Shown piece after piece: positions 43,646 through 53,612 of a DNA stretch of 64,000 bases; the stretch's first letter is position 1, and every line of letters begins with the position of its first letter. The notes under the pieces were generated by a model. The model ran no database searches, had not been told where the DNA came from, and was given only the letters and a program-made list of their open reading frames with translations. The stretch comes from Dipodascopsis uninucleata var. uninucleata. Lineage: Eukaryota; Ascomycota; Lipomycetes; Lipomycetales; Lipomycetaceae. Position numbers and translations under genes: made by a program. The DNA is taken from contig JAJLTO010000008.1 of the NCBI GenBank assembly GCA_030568195.1, positions 310,001 through 374,000 on the forward strand. Direction: 5' to 3'.

Positions 43646-45172
43646 TTAAAATCCTTCCCAGGTCAACTTAAATTCAACAGAGAGAGGAAGTTGGTCATCA
43701 GACTCGGAAACACCTGAGTAGATCCCTTCTTTGTTCCAGGCCACGGCCTTTTGTTGTGCTTTCCAAACTGGTGACCCGTCAAAAACAAGCTCACCATCGT
43801 CGCTAACTGAAAAAGTCGTCGGGATAACTTTACTGCCACACACAAAGCGACCTTGGTTGTTAACACCACAGTCGCCACGAGATGAGCGAAGACGGACATC
43901 GCCAGTGCTCAGTTGCTCAGTTCGGAAAGTAGCGCAGGTACCCGATGCATACCAATCACCCTGGGAGATTAAGCAGCCCTCAGTTCCATCGTCGACTAAA
44001 ATATGACCATGGCCAGTGAATGGTTTCCATGGATACTTTGGTGGCTGTGATGGCTTGTGCGGAACGCCTTTGTAAACCTTTGGAAGATACTTGATACCAG
44101 TCTCTGGGCAAGATCCCTTGAATCCATCCGGATCAGTCGGGATGAACTCACCATCCTGCGTACGACCTTGAACATTGAAGTGATACCAAACCTCGTTGAG
44201 AACGTTTCCACGAGTACATCCAAGAGTGACATTGTGACCGTCTGCAAGAGACTCTCCAAGGGCCTCCAAAATCTGAATTTTACTCCAAGATCTTTCCCAA
44301 TTTGGAGAAATGCCAGCGCTAGCAAGAGCTTCGAAGGTATCCAACTCACTGTTGAGTTGAACTGCGCGAGAGAAATACTCAACAATAGCCTGAGAGCTGT
44401 TATCATAAGATCCATAACATTTTGGCTCGAGAGTCGAAATACAGGTTCCATGCTTATTCCACTCGTGAGTCCATAAATGATCATCATTTCCGTTCGAGCT
44501 CTTCCAGATTTGGTGCATGTGGCTAACTAAGTCCACAGTATCTGCAGACGCACTTAAAACAGCTTCAATGCTGCTAACGCTGCGAGAAGGATCACAGAAT
44601 TGTTCGTAAGAACCATCACAGTTATCCGGCCACAGTCCGTGAAGTGTCCACTTGTTTTCTGGACCAAGAGCAGGTGCAAAGTCCCAGAATTGAGCAATCA
44701 AGAGCTGTCCTCCTGGAATATTAACACAGCAAGAGTCAACATCGGAGAGACCGTTCTTAAGATGGCATGACAACGGTGTCTTGGCTGCAGGGCAACTGTG
44801 AGCGTTGCTGATGCGAGTACCAGTAAAGCTGTTAAAGTGATGAATCTGCTCGTGTCCACTGTTGCCTCCTGAGTGGTGCTTCTTGAGGTGGTGGATCCAC
44901 GGAATCAACTTGTTGCGGAGCCAAGCGAATCCATCAGATCCGTTCATGATTCCAGATAAGCCAATGAAGAACATTCCAAGGATAATCGAACCAAAAACTA
45001 TGCCAAGGATTCGCAAGGTAGCACTGCGTCTGCGCTCTCTTGCGGAGGGACCGCGGGCCCATTTTGGGATGCGGCCGTTGTCATATGTAGGAGGATCATC
45101 GTATTTGAATTCCTCAGCGGGCCTGGAAGAGACGTATAACTCTTCCTTCTCGTTAATCCAGCTCGAGCTCAT
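43646..45172 (-). CDS. RNY1: RNase T2 with N-terminal membrane anchor
   Basis: 508 residues, single exon. Both catalytic motifs are intact: WTLHGLWPDNC (His178) and THEWNKHGTC (Glu237, His241). The C-terminal roughly 130 residues form the extension typical of fungal Rny1. The usual cleavable signal peptide is absent. A cytosolic tail of about 50 residues precedes a membrane helix at about 54-74 (ILGIVFGSIILGMFFIGLSG), giving a type II topology with the nuclease lumenal. The tail contains DPPTYDNG (PPTY at 27-30), a PPxY motif of the kind bound by Rsp5/Nedd4 WW domains. This suggests sorting to the vacuole. RNase T2 cleaves RNA in the vacuole or outside the cell. Confidence 0.92.
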   Translation of the reverse strand: MSSSWINEKEELYVSSRPAEEFKYDDPPTYDNGRIPKWARGPSARERRRSATLRILGIVFGSIILGMFFIGLSGIMNGSDGFAWLRNKLIPWIHHLKKHHSGGNSGHEQIHHFNSFTGTRISNAHSCPAAKTPLSCHLKNGLSDVDSCCVNIPGGQLLIAQFWDFAPALGPENKWTLHGLWPDNCDGSYEQFCDPSRSVSSIEAVLSASADTVDLVSHMHQIWKSSNGNDDHLWTHEWNKHGTCISTLEPKCYGSYDNSSQAIVEYFSRAVQLNSELDTFEALASAGISPNWERSWSKIQILEALGESLADGHNVTLGCTRGNVLNEVWYHFNVQGRTQDGEFIPTDPDGFKGSCPETGIKYLPKVYKGVPHKPSQPPKYPWKPFTGHGHILVDDGTEGCLISQGDWYASGTCATFRTEQLSTGDVRLRSSRGDCGVNNQGRFVCGSKVIPTTFSVSDDGELVFDGSPVWKAQQKAVAWNKEGIYSGVSESDDQLPLSVEFKLTWEGF

Positions 45173-47250
45173 TTTGACTCCGGTTTTAAAGAAAAGTCTT
45201 GCTGTGTAAATCTATAGTCGTATTTGTGAGAATGTATCGCTCTATTTTCTATCTGACTCACTTCTCGTAGTGTGATTCGAGAGTGGTGGCTAATTCTATG
45301 AGTCCTTCTAATGTATGTTATCGCTCTCTATCTTGGTGAAAGAAACTGAATAGGAATCACTGAGTAGGTCTTACGACCTCTTTTAATACTACAGCGCCCG
45401 CAAGGTCTTTGTTACTGTTTCAGTAGAAAATTTTCGATTTGTTTCCCTATTTCCTTTAAGAGTACGGACGACAAGTTAATGTTGCAAACATCACTGTGAT
45501 TCGGGCAAGTGCGCGATGGAGTAAACCGCATCCCCATCGCAGCTTTCAAGGAGTTTGTACCCGTACATCGGACAAGTCCGATACGATTTTCAGTTGTGTG
45601 TAATATACAAGGGTTTTGTACAAATGGTTTGTGTGCAGCCTCATTTTCAGGGGGGACAAATATGCTAGCTTGCGTCATACCTAGCGTAGACATTCTTGGA
45701 ATAAGACGTCAGGAATCAAGAAAGTGCGTATAGTAATGAGTAGCTAATATCCAAAAAAAAGATAGAATGGCGACTGGATTACGGATTCAATAGTTTGCTG
45801 CTCATTTTACAGTGTCTGGAGAGATTAGGAAGGTCCTGTGTGGTAGTCTAGGCAGTACATTGGCAAGAACAAGAGTTTAGCATTTGCTATTGGTACAGTC
45901 TCCTCAATCTCTGCCTAAGCGAGAATGCATGCAGTTGCAGTAGAACTAGATTATTGCTTAAATATAATGCCAGTAATAGTATAATGTGGAAATAGCATAT
46001 AGCATAGTAACATGCCATCTCTCTTGGTCGCGATCTCAGACGTCATTTACCTATTGTATCCTACCACTCCCACGGGTCTGAGATCAAATATAAAATGGTG
46101 TACCAGAAGAGGCATCGACTTATAGTAGTAGTCTAGCCATGTAGCGCTTGAATAGCCATACTATCCCAACAAGGCCGTAATTTAAGCGAATAACGAGGAA
46201 TATGGTATTGAGCTCTTGTCGACCCTCAACTTAAGTGGGGAAGATTTCAGCTCAGACCAGTCGACATTAGACCTCATTTCCTGATACTAACGTTTTCACA
46301 TTAATATAATTCCTAAAGTAGATATGTAATTAAATTTGTGGATCGTCATGCTTACTAGAACTTAAGTGCAGCTGAATGCTCTAGGATGAATTAGACAGCG
46401 TAGATACAAACAAGGTGGCTTATTTGAAGCCTGAAAGTCAGGTAAGTTGCTCAATACACAAAGACAGTAGCAATCATCGAACAGAGAAAATTATGGGATC
46501 AGTTATAACAGAAAAGCCACAGAACCATTTTTACACCAGAATCCAACAAGAGCAACCGCTGTGAACAGAACATAAAACGTAACAACATTATCATAGATTA
46601 TTGGGGTTTTATTTTACTTACATATCGAGGAAAATATGGTGGACGGTGGCGCATGAATAGACGAGACCGCGGAATATATAAGAAAACCTGCAGTAGAAAA
46701 ATTTACAGTCAAAATTTCGAGATTCGGTCAGCAAATATGAGTCATTGCTACCGAGCAAAACGAAGTAGCTAGTCTTCTATACACAGCAATTCAAGAACCA
46801 AAAATACAGAAACACAACTAAAACAAAAATCAAGAAAACAAACACGAATCAAATAAAAATTACAACGGAAAAACACTTAAAATGGAAAACCGACCCGCGC
46901 CATTCTGAGAAACTGTCATATTCTCCCATTCTGGTTTTAGGAGAAAATGCCTTCAGTCTCTATTCAAACTCACATTAAATGCAGTAATGCGCCATTCTTA
47001 AATATTCTCTACTTAAAATGTTCTGTGGATTTACCAGTTATTGCGACTGAAATCTTAATAAACATCAGCAAAACAATATTTAACATAAAACCTATCCAAG
47101 ACTTATACGCTCACTTTTTTTTAAAATTGGGTATCACAAACACACAAGTTCCTTTCGGTTGAATCTCCGCCAACTCACGCTCTTCCTTAGTATCTCATAA
47201 CGATTTACTTGGACAATCAGATATTGCGTCATTAAAGCAGCGAAGAGCAG
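45173..47250. other. 2.1-kb intergenic region
   Basis: Holds the RNase T2 promoter and the 3' region of the NDT80-like gene. A 93-codon minus frame (45412-45693) and a 71-codon plus frame (46947-47162) are not recognisable and are left uncalled. Confidence 0.5.
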
Positions 47251-48630
47251 CTACTGTATTAAACCATTAGCTCCACTAGCACCAGAACCACGGTACGCAT
47301 AGTGCCCTGGCGATCTCCCTCGAACCATTATTCCAACAGTAGCAACTCGCTGAACCTCTACATATTTGACCTTGTCACAGCCATCTTCATTGTCGTCGAC
47401 CGCAGCATATAGAACAACTACCACCCGGAACATTTGCTGTGCTGTGTTTTTGCGTCCATTATTGGCAGTAGCTCGCTTGAACTGAATTCGTTCAAAGCAA
47501 ACTGAAGTGGCAACTGTCTGTTCATCTTCATCGCTGACAGAAGATATGCTATTGCCAGCAAGTCCACTAGAACAAAACTCACCAAAAATTCCCGAATGCA
47601 CATCTTCCATGTCTAACTGATTATTCGATGACGATGAACTTTTGGCAGAAGCAGTAGTGTAATATGAATCATTTTGAAATGTGGTTGTAGGGGTAGAAGC
47701 GACGTTAGCTCCAAAGTTGTGAGTACTAGTTGTTCCGCCTGGTGTCCGACTGTCGCTAACGGTTGGTCTAATGCGAGCCACAACAGGTTTTCTACGTGGT
47801 CCTAGATCACGTTTCGAAGTGTGCTGTACAAGCTCGACAGGTCTTCCAGTGACTTCGTCTTCTGCAACGACAGTGAGAGCAAAAAATTTGACGCGTCTGA
47901 TGTCTGACTTGGATCCATTGGCCGACATGTCAACAAGAAAGTTGTGATTGTCTATGCTAGACTTCAGTGGCGACAGCCCGCTAGCTAAACCAGAGGGCGA
48001 TGGCAAAGGCAAAGCTCCAAGAGGCAAATCAAATGACACCGCGGCAGAAATGACAAGGTAGTTCCTTCTGTAAGCCAGCCATCTAGCAGATTCATATCTT
48101 AGACCTCTGGGGATCGAGGCATGGATGTGCACGCGAACAGGATGGAGTTGGTAGTGACCACCATTTAAAGACTCATTTGCACTACCGTTGGAGAAAGATG
48201 GCGTGCAAAGCAGCGACCGCACCGTCCGAGGGAACAAAAATGGTGGACCATTTGGCACTGACGAGCCTCCCAGTATTCCCGCACCACAAGCAGAAGCCAC
48301 ACCCCCAGCTATTGGGCCTGGCATTCCTGATGCAATTGGTGTGGATGGAATTACTGATCCGCCTATACTACAGGCACTACTATGACTCGGTATCACCTGC
48401 CCACCAGACAAACCGCTCCGCGATGAACCTGTTGCCACCACTGTGGCAGAAACAGTGCCAGTATTGGCCGTTGTACCTACTACTGATCCACCAGAATACA
48501 CAGGTCCAATAGTTGTTTGTCCTGTAGCACTAGGCATTAGAGGAGGTAAGGACGAATAAAGTGAATATAGGGGGATTGGTAACCCCGAGTACAGCTCAGA
48601 GCGGGAAGACGACGGAATTGTAGCCATCAT
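47251..48630 (-). CDS. NDT80/PhoG-like DNA-binding transcription factor
   Basis: 459 residues, single exon. The N-terminal 120 residues are Gly/Ser/Thr-rich and disordered. The Ndt80 fold runs from about 150 to 450: ARWLAYRRNYLVISAAV, VELVQHTSKRDLGPRRKP, SVCFERIQFKRATANNGRKN, QMFRVVVVLYA and the terminal MVRGRSPGHYAYRGSG. These are the conserved blocks, with Arg and Lys residues that contact DNA in Ndt80. A Ser/Thr-rich insertion separates the two halves of the domain. In other fungi this family controls meiosis, sporulation, nutrient response or vegetative incompatibility (Ndt80, XprG/Vib-1). It ends soon after the domain. Four GTCGCA repeats lie 155-217 bp upstream. Confidence 0.87.
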   Translation of the reverse strand: MMATIPSSSRSELYSGLPIPLYSLYSSLPPLMPSATGQTTIGPVYSGGSVVGTTANTGTVSATVVATGSSRSGLSGGQVIPSHSSACSIGGSVIPSTPIASGMPGPIAGGVASACGAGILGGSSVPNGPPFLFPRTVRSLLCTPSFSNGSANESLNGGHYQLHPVRVHIHASIPRGLRYESARWLAYRRNYLVISAAVSFDLPLGALPLPSPSGLASGLSPLKSSIDNHNFLVDMSANGSKSDIRRVKFFALTVVAEDEVTGRPVELVQHTSKRDLGPRRKPVVARIRPTVSDSRTPGGTTSTHNFGANVASTPTTTFQNDSYYTTASAKSSSSSNNQLDMEDVHSGIFGEFCSSGLAGNSISSVSDEDEQTVATSVCFERIQFKRATANNGRKNTAQQMFRVVVVLYAAVDDNEDGCDKVKYVEVQRVATVGIMVRGRSPGHYAYRGSGASGANGLIQ

Positions 48631-49090
48631 TTGGATCGTACAAGATGTATTATCTATTTATATATTATATTGACTGAGGATTATGGAAAAACGTACGACA
48701 GACCTGGCGTCTTAAGTATCCTTCAGCGAGCGTGGTAGAATCCTGTACCACGCACTGTGCGGCTCTTCCACGTGAGGCCGTGGTGTCGCACGGACAGGAA
48801 GTCATAGCGTGTCGCATCGCGTCGCACAGAGCCAGACCGACGTCGCACGACCATTCTATGTCGTACATGTGCGCACGGACTGCGACCATAGAATATAAGC
48901 AGTTTTCTGCAATTCTCACAACAAAATATCAATAAATAGCCTTTTCCTCAGATCCATAGTAGCCGGTCTACGGAAAAGTGTAATATGTGATTAAGAGAAG
49001 GCTGTGAACCTTAGCATAGGATCGGAAAAGCGGAATATGAGTAGAACGAGTGGCTGAGGCAGCGTACTTTCGGAGTTCAGAATCCAATTT
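48631..49090. other. Intergenic, NDT80-like promoter and GH47 3' region
   Basis: Contains the GTCGCA repeat cluster and a CACGTG (48769-48774) within a GC-rich patch at about 48.72-48.90 kb. Otherwise AT-rich, with no gene seen. Confidence 0.55.
48785..48847. promoter_or_regulatory. Cluster of four GTCGCA repeats
   Basis: GTCGCA occurs at 48785, 48811, 48821 and 48842, all in the same orientation and 155-217 bp upstream of the NDT80-like start. Four copies in 63 bp are far above chance for AT-rich DNA. Likely a factor-binding array; the factor is unknown. Confidence 0.6.
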
Positions 49091-51332
49091 TTAATCTCGA
49101 ACGCGCATAGGATGAGCCTCTGAGAAACAAGTAAACCGTTAGTATGAACTCCAAAAATATTCATATAGTCATGAAGTACTAAACTGAATAGCTCTAATAG
49201 AGGCAGACCAGAAATAAATATGACACATCGAATTCAGCCCGACTATTCACATAAATTTCAAAAACAAGCCAAAAAGTGTAACAGCTAATTGCTAATTGAG
49301 GCAGCAGAGATGAAAAGGGAAAAGTAATGAATCTAATACAGCCGTATTTGGGATCCCGGCTGTACAGTGATATCCAAACAGGAATCCAACATAAGACGAA
49401 AGTTGAGAATAGCACAATTTATGGCCCAAGAAAAAGCCAAAAAAAAAAAGAAACATGAAACTAAAACAAATGGCTTACCGGTAGTGAAAACCCATCTGTC
49501 AAGACTCCAGCGGTACGGATCGTCAAAAATCAGGTAGAGGTACTTCAAGGTCTCCGCTAAAAAGAAACTTTCTGAATTGTCGACATTTTCGCGACTTCCG
49601 CCAGGTAGACTGACGTCTTCTACCTCGCCATAACCGAAACGACTCTTACAGTGCTGTTTCAAAGATTGAAATGCGGCCCACGCCCATCCTCTGTATTTTT
49701 CGTCACCTGTTATGCGATAGGCATAGAAATAGCCTTCAATAACCTCTGGCCTCAATGGGTAGCGTGCATTTGATATCCAGTACCCATATCTAGCCATTTG
49801 GTCTATTTCATGTTGTCCCGGGGAGGATATGGCCCACTGCACATCCTCAAATCCGCCCTCAATAACGCTTTCGGTCTTTCCAGATCTTTGCGGAACATGA
49901 AAAACGAATCTTTCCGGACCAAGGCCAGTGACTGTCTTGTATGTGGCATGACAAGTGCTTAAAAGATCAAGTCCAAGTTGCACAAGGTCTTCACGACCCA
50001 AAAGCTTACCTCCAAGCATAAGGTTGCCTGTTATGTAACATGACAAATGTTCCATCTCATTTACATACATGCCGTTGACATATCTAGCTATAAATCGGTA
50101 TCCATCTGTACGCTTTCCACCGTCAACTTCATAGGCATTGACTGGGGTTCCCGAAAATACCAGATTATTCTTAACGGAATCCATCGCCTGTTCCCACCGA
50201 TGAGCATATGTGGCAGCGTACTTGTGCTTTGGTGCTAATTGGGCAGCTTTTATGAGATACTCATAATATGAATCATGGCCTGCCCCAATCGAGATCATTT
50301 TGCCTTGAGAAATGCCCGTGATGCCGTCTATTGGAGCGTCGATCAGACCGTCGAATGACTCAGCATTTCGGTTCCACACCAACGATTGCCATGCGCGAGT
50401 TGCATTATTGAGATATGTTTCATCTCCAGTCAAGTCACTAAGTAAAAAATTTTCCAACCAGTTGCTACCGGTTCTTGCTGGATCCGCCGTAAAAGATTTC
50501 TCCATCTTACCTACTATTTGAGACTCAAAGTCTTCGCCGTCATTAATGCCAATGCCAGCTGCGAAGCTCACGCGCGGCCACAGCATTCCTAACGGAGAGT
50601 CATATGCAGGGCCCAGCTTTTTTGCAAGTTTCAGCGCACTGTTCAAAAACCCGTCGCGATATTTTTTCAGATTTGGAAGTGAGCTCATGGCACCGCTATC
50701 AATTATATCGACAGCCGATACTAGCGCACCAAGATAACGTATAATTGTTTCAAAAGGATCTACAACATCGTCTCTAGCCTTGTCCCAATCTAACTCATTC
50801 AGAACATATTCTCCGATCAACGTCACCTCTTCGGTCAAGTTCATAACCATGGCAGTAGTGAGAGCATCTATCGCAGTTGCACCCCAACCGTTTCGCGAAT
50901 CACTGAACTGGCCACTGACTGGACGCACTTCATCGTGGCCCCAGGCATGCTTTCTATACATATTGAAGGTCCAACGGAACTCCTGCACTATTTCTTCCTT
51001 TCTCTCCTGAGCTAGCACTTCTCTGCTGTCAAGGAAATGCTTACCAGGTATTCGGGAGAAGTGGAATTGAACTTTTTGGTTGTTTTGCCATTCCCGTTCT
51101 CTTAATATCATCCGAAATATCCAAATGATAAGTAACGCTAATCTGTATATGATCTCTAGTTAGCATACTGCTTACGAATCTCTGGCTCTCGCGTCATAAG
51201 CTACATGAAAAATAGTATTTAAATCATATATCAGCTAATACTTCGGACTTACATGAGCGATCTCTTATTCTGCGTTACATGCAACTTCAGCCGCCGCCAG
51301 TAGAATCTAAACCTGTGTTTGCTCACAACCAT
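49091..51332 (-). CDS. GH47 class I alpha-1,2-mannosidase, type II membrane protein
   Basis: Exons on the minus strand: 51332-51253, 51142-49479 and 49119-49091; 590 residues. Exon 1 plus the start of exon 2 give a short basic cytosolic tail (FRFYWRRLKLH) and a signal anchor (LILALLIIWIFRMIL). The catalytic domain has RKHAWGHDEVRPVSG, HDSYYEYLIKAAQL, NEMEHLSCYITGN, LRPEVIEGYFYAYR and SESFFLAETLKYLYLIFDDP. The last exon supplies the canonical EAHPMRVRD end. Intron 1 is 110 nt. Intron 2 is 359 nt with a perfect TACTAAC branch. The enzyme trims mannose from N-glycans in the ER or Golgi. The final exon contributes only 29 nt, so a single-frame reading would run into a false C-terminus. Confidence 0.92.
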
Positions 51333-51944
51333 TTCAGTGATTTAGGTATCCACGAAAGCTGTTAATACTAGAGCTTCTTCTATATATTTATATATTATAT
51401 ATGTATATAACCTCAAATAATTATGCGTGTTTGTCATTCATTATGCTGTCCTGTTTAACGCTCTACTGTGTTTGTTGGCTGCCTTTGTTGCGAATTCTGC
51501 CAGGCTACTCCTGCATCATATGCGAGCCTTTGCATGGCTTTGGCTATAAATATATCACGTGATTAATAAGTGACTTGAATGCACTCCCTGTTGCACCGTT
51601 GAGAAATTAATAAACAAGATTGTATACTCATGCGGATTTACTTTGATATATTTCATTGATATTTTTACTTAATTATGTCTGATATATGAATACATTTATA
51701 TCCAAGTGAATGAAAGCGTCTAAAAAAGAACATGTAGTGTGTAAAATGGGCGAGCTTTACGGTCAGCAAACAGATTGAATGCAATTCGTCGAGAGTTAGC
51801 AACATTAAAATGATATGGCGAAGTAACATGACATTGCCAGAACATACAAGCCGTAAATAACAATATAGATTGTTGTATGGATAAAGTGTGATAGTATAGG
51901 ATATTTATATTCAAAAATAACCAAAAGAAAATAGATATAAAAAT
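51333..51944. other. Intergenic, GH47 promoter and 3' end of the FAR1-type gene
   Basis: Includes TCACGTGA at 51555-51562 (223 bp before the GH47 start) and an AT-rich microsatellite near 51.38-51.41 kb. No gene recognised. Confidence 0.5.
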
Positions 51945-53153
51945 TTAATTGTTCGTCGAGCTATACAATATCTGACGTCCCTTGTCGTAAGCATCGAACA
52001 AGATGTTATGCCACTCAGCTAGTTTCTCAACGGAATCTAGTAACCTTACTGTCGTAGAAATACCTTCTATCCTCCCACAAAGCAAGTCCGTCTCATGTAT
52101 AATTTCACTTCTCTTTTTCTTGAGCCAGTTTACGTCCGAAATATCTACCAATGTGAATTCTTTGGTATGATCCGAGACTGGCTCGTTCACAGTCGGAACG
52201 ATTTTAATGTTGTCATCATTTGGAAACATATAATCGTGACCGTTGTGTTCCCAATTCCAACGCACGACAACGCCTTCTCCAGATACTAGCTTACCTGCCG
52301 AGATACGCGCACGGCACCCGCACTTTATGCTCTTCTTGCTGGTCTTTCTATGAGCCTTATTCGGGTCGCGACGATCTCTAGGAGCACCTGCATGAGCACA
52401 AACATACACATATGTCCATTCATATTTTTTTCTGCCCTTAAGAATGTCTGGGCTATCTTGATCTTCTTTGGCCGTAGGCTGAAGAATACCTTTTCGTCTC
52501 CATATCTTCTTGGTGGATGGCCTATTCAAAAACTCAAACCAAGCCTCTTCAGTGATCCTCGTAATATAAGGATTGGCATCGAATGGTCCTGATTTTAGAA
52601 TATAAGATGGATTTTCAGTTGCCCTAGGTTCGGTGCGTGCGTTGTTTGCAGCTTTAATTATTGTTGAGGATAACGGAGCGTCGATCAAAGTGACAACTTC
52701 TGAAACAATACCAGGACTAGCTTTCACCAAGTCATAGAAGTTGGAGTTAGGCTGCACCACAGGAATATGAGTTAGACCAGAATCTGGAGATGAAATACCC
52801 AGTCTTTGGTTCCCAGCTATAAGCTCGTAGCGCGCACCTTCAAGAAGTTGCTCAGTAACTTCCGCTGCTTCTTCACCATAAGATTCGTCCTCCATATCTA
52901 TATCGTCATCTGCTTCATCTGTCTCATTTGCTGCATGATACTCATCAGAAAATCTGTGTGAAATGACGTCTAGATCTTCTAATTTGTCACTGTCGCTATC
53001 ATTATCTGAAAAGCTCTTTACGAAGCCTTTCTCGTTTTCGAGAGTGTCGAATAGTAGATCAGTAATAGCTTCCCAGTTTTTCTGACCATAAGGCCCTTCA
53101 CTGTATCCATAGTTGTCCTTCTTACTATGCCTTTCTTCCCCAAAACTACTCAT
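51945..53153 (-). CDS. FAR1/WRKY-GCM1-type zinc-finger protein
   Basis: 402 residues, single exon. The N-terminal half is acidic and disordered (about 45-105, including DNDSDSDKLEDLD). At about 238-320 a candidate zinc-binding module reads EWTYVYVCAHAG, then KCGCRARIS and RWNWEHNGHDY. The C...C-x-C...H-x-x-H arrangement resembles the FAR1/FLYWCH/WRKY-GCM1 fold used by Mutator-like transposases and by transcription factors derived from them (plant FAR1, yeast Aft1, Candida Rbf1). A short helical tail follows. No DDE nuclease is present, so it is more likely a regulator than a transposase. Exact orthology is unknown. Confidence 0.65.
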   Translation of the reverse strand: MSSFGEERHSKKDNYGYSEGPYGQKNWEAITDLLFDTLENEKGFVKSFSDNDSDSDKLEDLDVISHRFSDEYHAANETDEADDDIDMEDESYGEEAAEVTEQLLEGARYELIAGNQRLGISSPDSGLTHIPVVQPNSNFYDLVKASPGIVSEVVTLIDAPLSSTIIKAANNARTEPRATENPSYILKSGPFDANPYITRITEEAWFEFLNRPSTKKIWRRKGILQPTAKEDQDSPDILKGRKKYEWTYVYVCAHAGAPRDRRDPNKAHRKTSKKSIKCGCRARISAGKLVSGEGVVVRWNWEHNGHDYMFPNDDNIKIVPTVNEPVSDHTKEFTLVDISDVNWLKKKRSEIIHETDLLCGRIEGISTTVRLLDSVEKLAEWHNILFDAYDKGRQILYSSTNN

Positions 53154-53612
53154 TGTAAGCCCTAAATTCTGTGCTGAATAGTTGTATACTGCTCGGTAAT
53201 AGTCGTAGCTACAAGCTGTCCTGTGCCTTTCAGTGCTAATTTTACAAGCGAAGAGATATGCTGATCACTCCTTCTAGCTTTTGACTTTTATTTTATACAA
53301 ATATCTCCATCAATTTCACTGTCCTGTAACTTGGTTTCCATGCATATATCAAAATATTTCGAAATGAGTAAACGAGCTAATCTTTAGTAGACTATCCTAC
53401 ATTCTGATTACAGGATTTACAATTGTTCCGAACCAGAAGTGGTGATGATTAATATGAGGCGCTTATACTCCCAAACGAAGGTGGAAAGATCCTTGATAGA
53501 AACTTAATATACTAGATAATAATATATAGGCAGTACAAATAGGTATAATTCGATTATATTTATTTACACAGTGATGATTATACATATTTCAAGCAGATTG
53601 ATTAATATCGAG
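53154..53612. other. Intergenic region
   Basis: 459 bp between the FAR1-type promoter and the UBA4 stop, both minus strand. No features recognised. Confidence 0.5.

Noticed and set aside
45412-45693. 93-codon minus-strand frame upstream of RNase T2
   Set aside because: No homologous motif, signal or membrane segment recognised; length is within chance for this composition.
51945-53153. Intact Mutator-like transposon
   Set aside because: Only the DNA-binding module is present; no DDE nuclease and no flanking inverted repeats.
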